Counted from the stretch's first letter, positions 9,544 to 19,743 are shown. The stretch is 64,000 nucleotides of DNA from Candidatus Roizmanbacteria bacterium RIFCSPLOWO2_01_FULL_35_13 (GCA_001789635.1 MGAF01000004.1:61105-125104); one strand, 5' to 3'. Notes: generated by a model not told the origin, from the letters alone. A program made the numbers and translations.

Positions 9544-10446
9544 ATGACTGTATATCAGCAGATTACAAATAATAAGGCACGTACTTATGCAATTATTGTC
9601 ACATTTATTTTACTGGTGACCGGGTTTTTCTTTGCACTTGGTCAGTATGTCCAGTCTCCCTCGGCTTATTTTTTAATCGGAATAACTTTTTCTTTGGTTT
9701 CAACCGTCGGCAGTTATTTTTATTCGGACAAAATTGTTCTTTTTACAACCGGAGCACAGCCGGCAGAGAAGAAAGATTTTTTTGATTTTTATACAGTGGT
9801 TGAGAATTTATCTATTGCAGCGGGTATTCCTATGCCGAAATTGTATGTTATGCAGGATCCGGCTCCCAATGCTTTTGCAACAGGAAGAGATCCTAAACAT
9901 GCAGTGGTTGCTGCAACGACAGGTTTATTGGAAAAATTAGAGAGGACAGAATTAGAAGGAGTGATCGCCCATGAACTTTCCCATGTTGAAAATTATGATA
10001 TTTTAGTTTCTTCCATTGTTGCTGTTTTAGTCGGAACGGTGGCATTGGTGTCTGATTGGATTATGCGGAGTTTATGGTGGGGAGGTTTGAGAAGAAATGA
10101 GAGTGATAGAGATAATAGAAATCCCTTTATGATGATTTTTATAATTATAGTACTTATATTAACACCGCTCATAGCTACACTTATTCAATTGGCAGTTTCC
10201 AGACGAAGGGAATTCCTAGCAGATGCGTCCGGAGCATTATTGACGAGATATCCGGAGGGACTCGCGCGCGCTTTGGAAAAAATTGCATCGGATAAGAATG
10301 TGTTGAGAACCGCATCATCTTCGACAGCTCATCTATTTATCAGTAATCCATTTAAAAAAATCGGCAAAACAAAATTCATGTTTGCCAATCTGTTTAGCAC
10401 TCACCCGCCGCTGGAAGAGAGAATAAAGATATTAAGAAGTATGTAG
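9544..10446 (+). CDS. htpX: M48 family metalloprotease HtpX
   Basis: 'GVIAHELSHVENYDILVSSIVAVLVG', 'REFLADASGALLT'. Confidence 0.93.
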   Translation: MTVYQQITNNKARTYAIIVTFILLVTGFFFALGQYVQSPSAYFLIGITFSLVSTVGSYFYSDKIVLFTTGAQPAEKKDFFDFYTVVENLSIAAGIPMPKLYVMQDPAPNAFATGRDPKHAVVAATTGLLEKLERTELEGVIAHELSHVENYDILVSSIVAVLVGTVALVSDWIMRSLWWGGLRRNESDRDNRNPFMMIFIIIVLILTPLIATLIQLAVSRRREFLADASGALLTRYPEGLARALEKIASDKNVLRTASSSTAHLFISNPFKKIGKTKFMFANLFSTHPPLEERIKILRSM

Positions 10447-10449
10447 TGA

Positions 10450-10540
10450 GATATCAAGTTCATAAAGTTTTTAAAGTTCATAAAGAAATATCAAATTAAG
10501 ACTTTATAAACTTTTTACTTTACAAACTTTATAAACTAAC
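10450..10540. repeat. Family C intergenic hairpin
   Basis: AAGTTCATAAAGTTTTTAAAGTTCATAAAG ... GACTTTATAAACTTTTTACTTTACAAACTTTATAAACT. Confidence 0.75.
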
Positions 10541-10542
10541 GT

Positions 10543-13278
10543 ATGTGTGGAATAGCAGGATTTTATGGTTTCAAGAATGATGATTTAATAAATAAGTTCT
10601 CCAAAGAATTAGAAAACCGCGGTCCGGACGGTGAAGGATTTTATATTGATGAGAAAGTAACCTTACTTAACCGGCGTCTGGCAATAATTGACCGGGAAGG
10701 CGGAGATCAGCCGATTTATAATGAAGATAAATCTATCATTATTGTCTTTGTCGGTGAAATTTATAACTATCAGGAGCAGACAAAAGAACTTGTTAAATTG
10801 GGACATAAATTCCGCACTAAGTCTGATACCGAAGTTGTTGTTCATGCTTATGAACAATGGGGAGTGAAAAGTTTTGACCGTCACAATGGGATGTTTGTGT
10901 TTGCACTCTACGATAAAAAAAAGGAAAAACTTTTGCTGGTCAGGGATCATTTCGGAATAAAACCATTATATTATTCAATTTTAGATTCTATTCCGACAGT
11001 CAAAATTGTTTTTTCTTCAGAAATTAAGCCTCTTATTTATTCCGGCCTAGTTAAAAAAAAGCCAAATGACAGAATTATCTACCGCTATTTGAAATATAGG
11101 ATTCATGACAATCAAAAAGAAACTTTTTTTGAAGGAGTAAACAGGTTAATGCCGGGCGAGTATATAACAGTTAAGAATTCAGAATTAAGAATTAAGAATT
11201 ATACAAATCTAAAAAATGAACTTTTAAGCTCAAACAACCCTGAGGGTTGGCAGGCACGAAATTTGCAAAATTTGCAAAAAGGTCAGGTAAAGGAATTTAA
11301 AAAGAAATTGATTGAAGCGATTAGACTCCGTTTAATTTCAGAAGTGCCGGTTGGTTCCTGTCTTTCGGGAGGTCTGGATTCTTCAACAGTAGTAGCGGTA
11401 GTAAATAAACTCCTTAAAGAAAAAATAAAAGAGGCAAAGTCGGTCGGTAAAATCCAAAATACATTTTCTGCCGTCTTTCCGGATGAGTCAAATAACGAAG
11501 AAAAATATATTGATGAAGTCTTAAAGTCCGTAAAGTTAGAAAGTCATAAAGTATATCCAAAACCGGAAGAGTTTTTTAAAGAGATGGAGGATTTTGTCAG
11601 GACCCAGGAAGAACCAACCATCTCGACTGGGCCGTATGCACAATACAAAGTGATGCAGGAAGCGCATAAATATGTGACTGTTCTTTTGGATGGTCAGGGG
11701 GCTGACGAGATGCTGGGAGGATATGAACCTTATAATTTTTTCTATCTGATGCAGTTGTGGTATGAAAAAAAGTATTTTTTATATTTTAAGGAATTCGTTT
11801 GCGCTTTTCCCATTATAGCTCATGCGGCAATCGGTCAATTAGCCGAAATTTTTGGTTTCAGAAAAAGCGTAAAAATAGATGAACTCTTGAATCCGCATTA
11901 TAAAAACAGCTATAAAGCAGAAAAATTCAAAATTGAAGTATTTAATTTAAAAAAAAGATTGATTGAAGATATTTTTTCCAATAGTCTACCGGCTCTGCTC
12001 CGTTACGAAGATAAAAACGCGATGCGATTTTCCATCGAAGGCAGAGTACCTTTTCTGGATTTTAATCTGCTGAGATATTTATTTTCACTTCCCGACGAAG
12101 CACTTATAAAAAACAGTTGGAATAAGAATATTTTAAGACAGGTTATTAAAGGTCTGGTTCCGGAAAAAATAAGATTGCGGAAGAATAAAATCGGTTTTAC
12201 AACACCCGAATATCAGTGGTTTTTGCGGATGAAAAATAAAATTTATTCTATTTTTTTAAGCGAATCTTTTGCTGAGAGAAAATATTTTAACCAATCTGAA
12301 GTATTAAAAGCATTTCAGGAATTTATTGAGGGAAAAAATGATGACACTATGCTTTTTTGGCGGTTAATGAATATTGAATTGTGGATGAGAATATTTTTTG
12401 ATGCTAAACCGGTTACCGAGTTACATGGTTACCGCGTTACTTCGTTTGGTAAAGCAAATGCAGGGAAAAAGGTGGAAATAAATGTTGAGGGTAAAGAGTA
12501 TTTGAGATATCCGATTAGGACGGAGTTGTTTAAGAGAAGAGATAATGTAGTAAATAAAATAAATGAATCGGTAATAAAATTTTTATCTCAAGTGAACTCC
12601 TCCTCGTCAGAAACCTCGTCGTCAGACATCCACTTTCGAAAAAATTTCATCACCTCATCATTTTTTAAAAATAAATTTTTTCTTATAGTATCAGAAAAAA
12701 TTGTGGCTATCGCACAAGGCAGGTCGTACTTTATCTGGGATATTAAGACCGGGTTCTGGGCGAAGTTACTCTCGCGCTTTGTGAAGAAAACTCCTTATGG
12801 TATTGGATTAGGCAGTCCGTGGACAATGCAGTTAGCTATAACAGAAATAGGATTGCCGCGGATGCTGTTTGCATCTCTGATTTCACTGATAACAAAACCA
12901 TTCGGAATAAAAGGAATGTTTTATAGAATTGCGGGCGGTGATATCAATGCTATTGATGGGCCGACAGAGTATTCACTATATCCGTCGAATGTGTCGGCGA
13001 AATTGGGACCGAAGGAACCTGAAAAAGTTGCAAACGGTATTCATAACTTTTTAATTTCCAATTTCCAATTTCCAATTTCCAAACAAGCTTCAAATTTCAA
13101 AAAACTAATTTCCAATTTTCTAGGGGTGGTAATTATCGATGCAAATGATCTGGGGCAGAATGTTTTGGGAAATTCGACAGGACTCGAGAATAAATTAATT
13201 GAAAAAATATTTAAAGATAATCCGATGGGTCAGTCAGACGAACAGACTCCATTGGTTTTAGTTGTTAGGAAAAATTAG
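10543..13278 (+). CDS. asnB: Asparagine synthetase (glutamine-hydrolysing) fused to C-terminal CofE/F420-0:gamma-glutamyl ligase-like domain
   Basis: MCGIAGFYG start; 'GSCLSGGLDSSTVVAV'; C-terminal 'LIVSEKIVAIAQGRSY...YSLYPSNVSAKLGP...GVVIIDANDLGQNVLGNSTG'. Confidence 0.88.
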   Translation: MCGIAGFYGFKNDDLINKFSKELENRGPDGEGFYIDEKVTLLNRRLAIIDREGGDQPIYNEDKSIIIVFVGEIYNYQEQTKELVKLGHKFRTKSDTEVVVHAYEQWGVKSFDRHNGMFVFALYDKKKEKLLLVRDHFGIKPLYYSILDSIPTVKIVFSSEIKPLIYSGLVKKKPNDRIIYRYLKYRIHDNQKETFFEGVNRLMPGEYITVKNSELRIKNYTNLKNELLSSNNPEGWQARNLQNLQKGQVKEFKKKLIEAIRLRLISEVPVGSCLSGGLDSSTVVAVVNKLLKEKIKEAKSVGKIQNTFSAVFPDESNNEEKYIDEVLKSVKLESHKVYPKPEEFFKEMEDFVRTQEEPTISTGPYAQYKVMQEAHKYVTVLLDGQGADEMLGGYEPYNFFYLMQLWYEKKYFLYFKEFVCAFPIIAHAAIGQLAEIFGFRKSVKIDELLNPHYKNSYKAEKFKIEVFNLKKRLIEDIFSNSLPALLRYEDKNAMRFSIEGRVPFLDFNLLRYLFSLPDEALIKNSWNKNILRQVIKGLVPEKIRLRKNKIGFTTPEYQWFLRMKNKIYSIFLSESFAERKYFNQSEVLKAFQEFIEGKNDDTMLFWRLMNIELWMRIFFDAKPVTELHGYRVTSFGKANAGKKVEINVEGKEYLRYPIRTELFKRRDNVVNKINESVIKFLSQVNSSSSETSSSDIHFRKNFITSSFFKNKFFLIVSEKIVAIAQGRSYFIWDIKTGFWAKLLSRFVKKTPYGIGLGSPWTMQLAITEIGLPRMLFASLISLITKPFGIKGMFYRIAGGDINAIDGPTEYSLYPSNVSAKLGPKEPEKVANGIHNFLISNFQFPISKQASNFKKLISNFLGVVIIDANDLGQNVLGNSTGLENKLIEKIFKDNPMGQSDEQTPLVLVVRKN

Positions 13279-13291
13279 GTATAATGACTTC

Positions 13292-13561
13292 ATGAAGAAG
13301 AAAGTGTTAACAAAAGAAGACATACTTCATTTGGCTAAATTATCCAATCTAAAGCTCTCCGATGAGGAAATCGAAAAATACCTGAAACAACTCGAAGAAA
13401 CGGTGGAATACGTCAAAAACTTAGACGAATTAAAAACCGATAAAGTTAGTCCCACTTCACAAACTACCAATCTAACCGATGTTTATTTTGCAGACGGAGA
13501 AACTAATGAAAGGGGTTTGAAGCTAAAAGAAAAGTACTTTATTGTTAAAAGAATAATGTAA
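13292..13561 (+). CDS. gatC: Asp-tRNA(Asn)/Glu-tRNA(Gln) amidotransferase subunit C
   Basis: 'LTKEDILHLAKLSNLKLSDEEIEKYLKQLEETVEYVKNLDELKTD'. Confidence 0.92.
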   Translation: MKKKVLTKEDILHLAKLSNLKLSDEEIEKYLKQLEETVEYVKNLDELKTDKVSPTSQTTNLTDVYFADGETNERGLKLKEKYFIVKRIM

Positions 13562-13566
13562 TTAAA

Positions 13567-14934
13567 ATGAATCTACACGGCAAATCCTTACTCGAACTTA
13601 AACAACTGGTGATTGAAAAAAAAATTTCCGAAAAGGAACTAAATCAATATTTCCTGAAAAGAATTAGAAAATTCAACCCTAAGTTAAACGCTTTCATTAC
13701 GGTTCTGGAAAATAATCAATTGGGAATTCCTTATGGTGCAAAGGATATGTTCTGTACAAAAGGAATCAGGACTACTGCAGCTTCCAAAGTTCTGGACAAC
13801 TTTGTTCCACCTTACGAATCCACAGTGACCAAAAAACTTCAGGAAGCGGGAATGTCTGTTTTAGGCAAAACAAATATGGATGCCTGGGCGCACGGCGCAT
13901 CAACAGAAACTTCGGATTATGGAGTTAGTAAAAATCCCTGGGATAATAAGCGCTATCCTGGCGGTTCATCGGGCGGTTCTGCGGCTGCAATATCTGCCTA
14001 TTTAGTTCCGGCGGCAATCGGTACGGATACGGGCGGTTCTATCCGGCATCCGTCTGCCTGGTGCGGAGTTATTGGATTAAAGCCCACCTACGGCAGGGTG
14101 TCGCGCTATGGAGTTATTGCGATGGGTTCTTCCTGGGATTGTCCAGGTCCAATGACTTTAAATGTTGAAGATAATGCATATTTATTAAAACAAATTGCCG
14201 GCAAAGATAAGTATGATGCTACAAGCAGTAGTATTGCCGTACAGGACTACACTAATGAAATTAAAAAAAACAAAAAATTTAAAATCGGAATTGCCGAATC
14301 TTACTTTGCTGGAATTGATGATCAGATAAAAAAACACGTTTATAAGTCTATAGACGTTTTAAAAAAATTAGGCCATGCAGTAAAACCTATCAAGCTTTTG
14401 CCGCCAAAATATTCTATTTCAGTCTATACAATCTTGCAAAGGGCAGAAGTATCTTCCAATTTAGGGAGATATGACGGAATAAGGTATGGGAATGACAGAA
14501 ATTTTTTTGGTCAGGAAGCTAAAAGAAGAATCATGCTCGGGACTTACACACTTTCTTATGGATATTACGATGCTTTTTACAAAAACGCCCAGAAAGTAAG
14601 ATCCATAATAATCGAAAACTTCAAATCAGTCTTTAAAGATGTTGATCTGATAGTCGGACCCAATACACCGGTAACGGCTTTAAATATCGGTGAATTTGAA
14701 AAATATCCTTTTTACGGAGAGCTGATGGATCAGCTTAATGAGCCGGCCTCGACTGCCGGTATTCCGGATCTAAGCATACCGGTGGGCCTTGATAGTAATA
14801 ATTTACCGATCGGTTTTCAAATAATGGGCAACTACTTCGAAGAAGCAAATATTTTAAATTTAGCCTATCAATTTGAAAAAGAAACGGACTTTTTCGGAGT
14901 TATCAAAAAGGGGATTAATAATTATAAAGATTAA
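13567..14934 (+). CDS. gatA: Asp-tRNA(Asn)/Glu-tRNA(Gln) amidotransferase subunit A
   Basis: Amidase signature 'PGGSSGGSAAAISAYLVPAAIGTDTGGSIRHPSAWCGVIGLKPTYGRVSRYG'. Confidence 0.96.
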   Translation: MNLHGKSLLELKQLVIEKKISEKELNQYFLKRIRKFNPKLNAFITVLENNQLGIPYGAKDMFCTKGIRTTAASKVLDNFVPPYESTVTKKLQEAGMSVLGKTNMDAWAHGASTETSDYGVSKNPWDNKRYPGGSSGGSAAAISAYLVPAAIGTDTGGSIRHPSAWCGVIGLKPTYGRVSRYGVIAMGSSWDCPGPMTLNVEDNAYLLKQIAGKDKYDATSSSIAVQDYTNEIKKNKKFKIGIAESYFAGIDDQIKKHVYKSIDVLKKLGHAVKPIKLLPPKYSISVYTILQRAEVSSNLGRYDGIRYGNDRNFFGQEAKRRIMLGTYTLSYGYYDAFYKNAQKVRSIIIENFKSVFKDVDLIVGPNTPVTALNIGEFEKYPFYGELMDQLNEPASTAGIPDLSIPVGLDSNNLPIGFQIMGNYFEEANILNLAYQFEKETDFFGVIKKGINNYKD

Positions 14935-14935
14935 T

Positions 14936-16372
14936 ATGGACAAATATATACCGGTGATTGGATTAGAGATCCACGTGGAGTTGAAGACAAAGTCCAAGAT
15001 GTTTTGTCAATGCACAGCTGATTATTTTGGAAAAGAACCTAATACAAATACATGTCCGGTTTGTCTAGGAATGCCGGGAGCCTTGCCAGTTCCAAATAAA
15101 AAAGCGATTGAATGGACCGCTTTAATTGGAAGAGCTTTAGCCTGCAAAATAAATAGAGTTTCCAAGTTTGACAGAAAGCATTATTTTTACCCGGATCTCC
15201 CCAAAGGTTATCAGATTTCCCAGTACGATCAGCCTATAGCCATAAGAGGAAGTTTAAAAATTACAAAATCTGTGCCTGTCCACCCTGCAGGTGGGATTAA
15301 GACTTTTAGGATCACACGAGTTCACTTGGAAGAAGATACTGGTAAGCTGTTGCATGTAGGCTCTGATACGTTAGTTGACTTTAACCGGTCAGGCGTGCCT
15401 TTGGTTGAGATTGTAACGGAACCGGATTTTGATAATACCGAAGACGTAAAAGTATTTTTGGAAGAACTTCATACTATTATCCGCTATCTTGGAGTATCGG
15501 ATGCTGATATGGAAAAGGGGAGTATGAGAATGGAGCCGAATATATCAGTAAAAAAGATTACAAGTACCAAGAAACAAGATACAAATATATCTCAAAATTC
15601 AAATGATCAACAACGATTCCGGACCCAACTTCGCCAAGGCTACGATGGGCGAGCAAGTCAGTATGACAAGCTACCAAATTATAAAGTTGAGGTGAAGAAT
15701 ATTAATTCATTCAATTATGTAAAAAAAGCAATAGATTACGAAATTGAAAGACAAGTTGATTTATTAGAAAATGGAGAAACTCCAATGCAAGAGACAAGAG
15801 GATATGATGAAAAAAAAGGAATCACTTATAGTCAGAGATCCAAAGAAGAAGCGCATGATTACCGCTACTTTCCTGAACCTGATATTCCGCCGATGACGTT
15901 TTCCAAAGAGTATATTGAAGCAATTAATATCCCGGAACTTCCCCAGGAAAAAGTAAATAAATATGTGAGGTTAGGTTTAAAAATTAATGATGCATTTATA
16001 ATAACAAGAGACAAAGTACTGAATGATCGCTTTGAGAAAATAATATTAAAGATAAAACAACAGGATAATGTAAAAGTGACAGATGTAAGCAACTTCATTA
16101 TAAATAAAAAAGAAACAGCAAGTTTAACAGAAGAGGAGTTATACAGGAAAATAAAGGAATTTAGAAAACCGAAAGAAATAGATGAAAAAGAATTTGATAC
16201 TTCGATTAAACGTTTAATCGAAGTAAATAAAAAGGCGGTGGAAGATTATAAGAAAGGGAAAGTAAACGCCTTAATGTTTCTGGTTGGACAGGTGATGAGA
16301 GAGATGAAGGGGAAAGCGGATCCTAAATTAGTGAAGGATAAATTGATTCAAATCCTAAACTCTAAATCCTAA
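14936..16372 (+). CDS. gatB: Asp-tRNA(Asn)/Glu-tRNA(Gln) amidotransferase subunit B, carrying repeat-derived insert(s)
   Basis: 'PVIGLEIHVELKTKSKMFCQC...NTCPVCLGMPGALPV'. Confidence 0.95.
   Translation: MDKYIPVIGLEIHVELKTKSKMFCQCTADYFGKEPNTNTCPVCLGMPGALPVPNKKAIEWTALIGRALACKINRVSKFDRKHYFYPDLPKGYQISQYDQPIAIRGSLKITKSVPVHPAGGIKTFRITRVHLEEDTGKLLHVGSDTLVDFNRSGVPLVEIVTEPDFDNTEDVKVFLEELHTIIRYLGVSDADMEKGSMRMEPNISVKKITSTKKQDTNISQNSNDQQRFRTQLRQGYDGRASQYDKLPNYKVEVKNINSFNYVKKAIDYEIERQVDLLENGETPMQETRGYDEKKGITYSQRSKEEAHDYRYFPEPDIPPMTFSKEYIEAINIPELPQEKVNKYVRLGLKINDAFIITRDKVLNDRFEKIILKIKQQDNVKVTDVSNFIINKKETASLTEEELYRKIKEFRKPKEIDEKEFDTSIKRLIEVNKKAVEDYKKGKVNALMFLVGQVMREMKGKADPKLVKDKLIQILNSKS
15567..15667. repeat. 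Repeat-derived in-frame insertion in gatB
   Basis: CCAAGAAACAAGATACAAA (19 nt identical to 23S rRNA 61680-61698) followed by family A-like CAACGATTCCGGACCCAACTTCGCC...AGTATGACAAG. Confidence 0.8.
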
Positions 16373-16485
16373 ACTCTAAACAAATCCAAAAATCAAATTT
16401 TCAAATATCTAAATCTTATTTAGTTTGCATTTAGAATTTCTTATTTTGAATTTGTTTAGGATTTAGAAATTAGAATTTAGAGTTT
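16372..16485. repeat. AT-rich intergenic inverted-repeat element between gatB and dnaE
   Basis: CTAAACTCTAAATCCTAAACTCTAAACAAAT ... ATTTGTTTAGGATTTAGAAATTAGAATTTAGAGTTT. Confidence 0.75.
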
Positions 16486-16491
16486 ATTACT

Positions 16492-19400
16492 ATGTCTTTT
16501 GTTCATTTACACAATCACAGTGAGTATTCCTTATTAGACGGAATGTGCAGGGTGGAAGATCTCTTGCTGAAAGCCAGGCAATTTAATATGCCGGCTGTTG
16601 CAATAACCGATCACGGCGGGCTTTACGGGGCATTCCGATTTTTTATCAAAGCCAAAGAAATCGGGATTAAACCGATTATCGGAGTAGAAGTATATAAGGC
16701 AAAAAAAAGCCGGTTAGACAAACAGGCCCATGCTGACCATGATCAGCATCATTTAGTTCTGCTGGCTAAAAATCTTACCGGTTATAAAAATTTGCTTAAA
16801 CTGGTAAGTAAAGCTTATTTGGAGGGATTTTATTATAAACCAAGGGTAGATTTCGAGGTACTTGATCAATACAGTGACGGTATTATTGCCCTTTCCGGTT
16901 GTTTAAGCGGAGAAATACCTTCACTGCTTTTGGAAAATCAGCCTTTATTGGCGGAAAAAACTCTGGAAAGATATGTTAAAACATTCGGCGAAAATTTTTA
17001 TCTGGAGATTCAAAGACATCCAAAAATGGAGCAATTGGACAAAGTAAATAAGGATCTGATAAAACTATCCAGAAAACATGGAGTTCCTTTGGTGGCAACT
17101 AATGACGTGCATTATTTGGAAGGCGAAGACGCTTATGCTCAGGAAGTTCTACTTTGTATTCAGACCGGACGCGCAATTTATGAAAAAAACAGACCTCTTT
17201 CAATGTATGAAAATCCAGATTTTTATTTTAAATCTCCGGAAGAGATGAAAGGTACTTTTCTTGATTTGCCGGAAGCGATTGAAAATTCAATAAAAATAGC
17301 CGATCAGTGCAATCTTGAGATTCCCTACGGGAAGTGGATTTTACCCCATTTTGAAACTCCGGACAAAGAACCTGTAACCGAGTATTTAAAAAGACTGGTC
17401 TATGAAAAAATAGGCAGAATGATAAAAGAAGATGAGGCTTTGATTAAAAAAAGACTGGAATATGAATTGGATATTATAAATAAAAAAGGTTATGCAACAT
17501 ATTTTTTAATTGTGCAGGATTTTGTTAACTGGGCCAAAAAAAACGGAATCGCAGTCGGCCCGGGCAGAGGGTCTGTTGCCGGATCTTTGGTCGCTTACGT
17601 ACTCGGTATTACCGACATTAATCCTATCGAATACAATCTGCCTTTTGAAAGATTTTTAAATCCGGAAAGACCGACTCCACCGGATATTGATATAGATTTT
17701 GCCGATGTCAGACGAGACGAAGTATTAAGGTATGTTACAAAAAAATACGGTGAAGATAAAGTCGCACAGATTATTACTTTCGGTACAATGGAGGCACGTT
17801 TAGCCGTTAGGGATGTTGCAAGAGCTCTTGGAATGTCATATTCCCAAGGAGACAGACTGGCTAAAATGATTCCAGCGGGAAAGCAGGGATTTCCAATGAG
17901 TTTGTCCGGCGCATTGGAAGAATCGGCTCCTTTAAAGTTAGCTTATCAGTCAGAAGAAGACACCAAAAAAGTACTGGATATTGCGAGAAAACTGGAAGGA
18001 CTTCCCCGTCATGCATCGGTTCATGCTGCCGGAGTCGTTATCGCAGATAAAAATCTGACTGAATACGTACCACTGCAAAGAGAGTCAAAAGAAAACCGCG
18101 TCATAACCCAATTTGACATGTACTGTCTTGATTTAAATGCCGTATCAAATAATAAAGCAATTGGACTTCTAAAAGTAGACTTTCTGGGACTTCGGAATCT
18201 AACAATTCTGGAAAAAGCTATAGGTTATGCCCAAAAAACCGGAGAAGTAAAAATTGACATTCATCATGTTCCTCTGGACGATAAAAAATCCTATGAGCTT
18301 ATTGCCAGAGGTGAAACAATCGGAGTGTTTCAGATGGAATCTTCCGGTATGAGGCGGTTGGCCAAAGATCTCAAGCCGACAAAAATGTCAGATTTATCAG
18401 CCATGGTCGCGCTTTACCGTCCCGGACCGATGGACCTGATTCCTTTATTTCTGGAAAATAAAAAAAATCCCAAAAAAGTAAAATATCTGCATCCTGATCT
18501 GCAGTCGATATTGGAAGAAACCTACGGGGTATTGGTTTATCAGGAACAGGTTATGGAGATTGCCAATAAGTTAGCCGGTTATTCGATGAGTAAGGCAGAT
18601 AACCTGCGGATGGCAATGGGCAAGAAAAAAAAAGAACTAATGAAAAAAGAAAAAGAAAAGTTCCTGGAGGGTTGCGTTAATAACGGTTATAAAAAAAGCC
18701 TAGCAGAAAAAATATTTAATTTTATTGAAAAGTTTGCGGCTTACGGATTTAACAAACCGCATTCCGCCTCATACGGGTTAATCGCTTATTGGACAGCTTA
18801 TATGAAAGCCAATTTTCCTGTCGAATTTATGACAGCTCTATTGTCTGCAGAGCTCCAGGGAATGGCAGGCCCCATGCGCGAAATAAAAATGGCACAGGCT
18901 TTGGAAGAATGCAGAAGAATGGAAATACCTGTTTTGCCACCGGATATAAATAAGTCAAAACTAAATTTTTCCATCGAGGGAAAATCCACGTCAAACGTGG
19001 CTAGGGCAATACGGTTTGGTTTGTCCGCTATTAAAAATGTCGGAGCTGCAGCGATTAATGCAATTCTAACTCCGCTTAAAGACGGTCCCTATAGTAGTTT
19101 CAAGGACTTTATTTACCGGGTAGATCTAAGAAGAGTAAATAAAAGGACTGTCGAAAGCCTGATTAAGGCAGGAGCTTTTAAACAATTTGCCAACCGTGCG
19201 ACATTACTTTCCAACTATCCGAAAATAGTTAAAGAAATATCCGACTCGAAAGTTGAAACAGAAAAAGGCCAGTTCAGCCTTTTTGGGCAGGAAAATGCCA
19301 GCTTAAAAATTCTTGATAATTTTACACCGGTTGAAGATTTTGACGAAGATGAAATATTACAGATGGAAAAAGAAGTGATCGGTTTTTTAATCAGCAAGAA

Positions 19401-19743
19401 TCCATTGCTGAAATTCGGAAATTTGATCAGGAAAAAAATAACCAAAAAAATAGGTGATATAAATCAGGAAGACGTAGATAAAACGCATATCCTGGCAGGC
19501 ATTGTCAGCGGCAAAAAAATAATTAAAACCAAAAAAGACAGTTATGAGATGGCTTTTATCAATTTTTTTGACGAGACAGGCTCAATTGAATGTGTCGTTT
19601 TCCCCAAATTATTTATCAGATTAAAAGAAATATTGGCTATAAACAGGGTTATCTTATTAAAAGGAAAAATCAATGACCGCGACGGCAGGTTGAGTGTCCT
19701 GATCGATAATGCAGTGGATTTGGATAAAATCAGCGAGTATTAA
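16492..19743 (+). CDS. dnaE: DNA polymerase III subunit alpha
   Basis: PHP 'FVHLHNHSEYSLLDGMCR', 'GPGRGSVAGSLVAYVLGITDINPIEYNLPFERFLNPERPTPPDIDIDF'. Confidence 0.97.
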   Translation: MSFVHLHNHSEYSLLDGMCRVEDLLLKARQFNMPAVAITDHGGLYGAFRFFIKAKEIGIKPIIGVEVYKAKKSRLDKQAHADHDQHHLVLLAKNLTGYKNLLKLVSKAYLEGFYYKPRVDFEVLDQYSDGIIALSGCLSGEIPSLLLENQPLLAEKTLERYVKTFGENFYLEIQRHPKMEQLDKVNKDLIKLSRKHGVPLVATNDVHYLEGEDAYAQEVLLCIQTGRAIYEKNRPLSMYENPDFYFKSPEEMKGTFLDLPEAIENSIKIADQCNLEIPYGKWILPHFETPDKEPVTEYLKRLVYEKIGRMIKEDEALIKKRLEYELDIINKKGYATYFLIVQDFVNWAKKNGIAVGPGRGSVAGSLVAYVLGITDINPIEYNLPFERFLNPERPTPPDIDIDFADVRRDEVLRYVTKKYGEDKVAQIITFGTMEARLAVRDVARALGMSYSQGDRLAKMIPAGKQGFPMSLSGALEESAPLKLAYQSEEDTKKVLDIARKLEGLPRHASVHAAGVVIADKNLTEYVPLQRESKENRVITQFDMYCLDLNAVSNNKAIGLLKVDFLGLRNLTILEKAIGYAQKTGEVKIDIHHVPLDDKKSYELIARGETIGVFQMESSGMRRLAKDLKPTKMSDLSAMVALYRPGPMDLIPLFLENKKNPKKVKYLHPDLQSILEETYGVLVYQEQVMEIANKLAGYSMSKADNLRMAMGKKKKELMKKEKEKFLEGCVNNGYKKSLAEKIFNFIEKFAAYGFNKPHSASYGLIAYWTAYMKANFPVEFMTALLSAELQGMAGPMREIKMAQALEECRRMEIPVLPPDINKSKLNFSIEGKSTSNVARAIRFGLSAIKNVGAAAINAILTPLKDGPYSSFKDFIYRVDLRRVNKRTVESLIKAGAFKQFANRATLLSNYPKIVKEISDSKVETEKGQFSLFGQENASLKILDNFTPVEDFDEDEILQMEKEVIGFLISKNPLLKFGNLIRKKITKKIGDINQEDVDKTHILAGIVSGKKIIKTKKDSYEMAFINFFDETGSIECVVFPKLFIRLKEILAINRVILLKGKINDRDGRLSVLIDNAVDLDKISEY

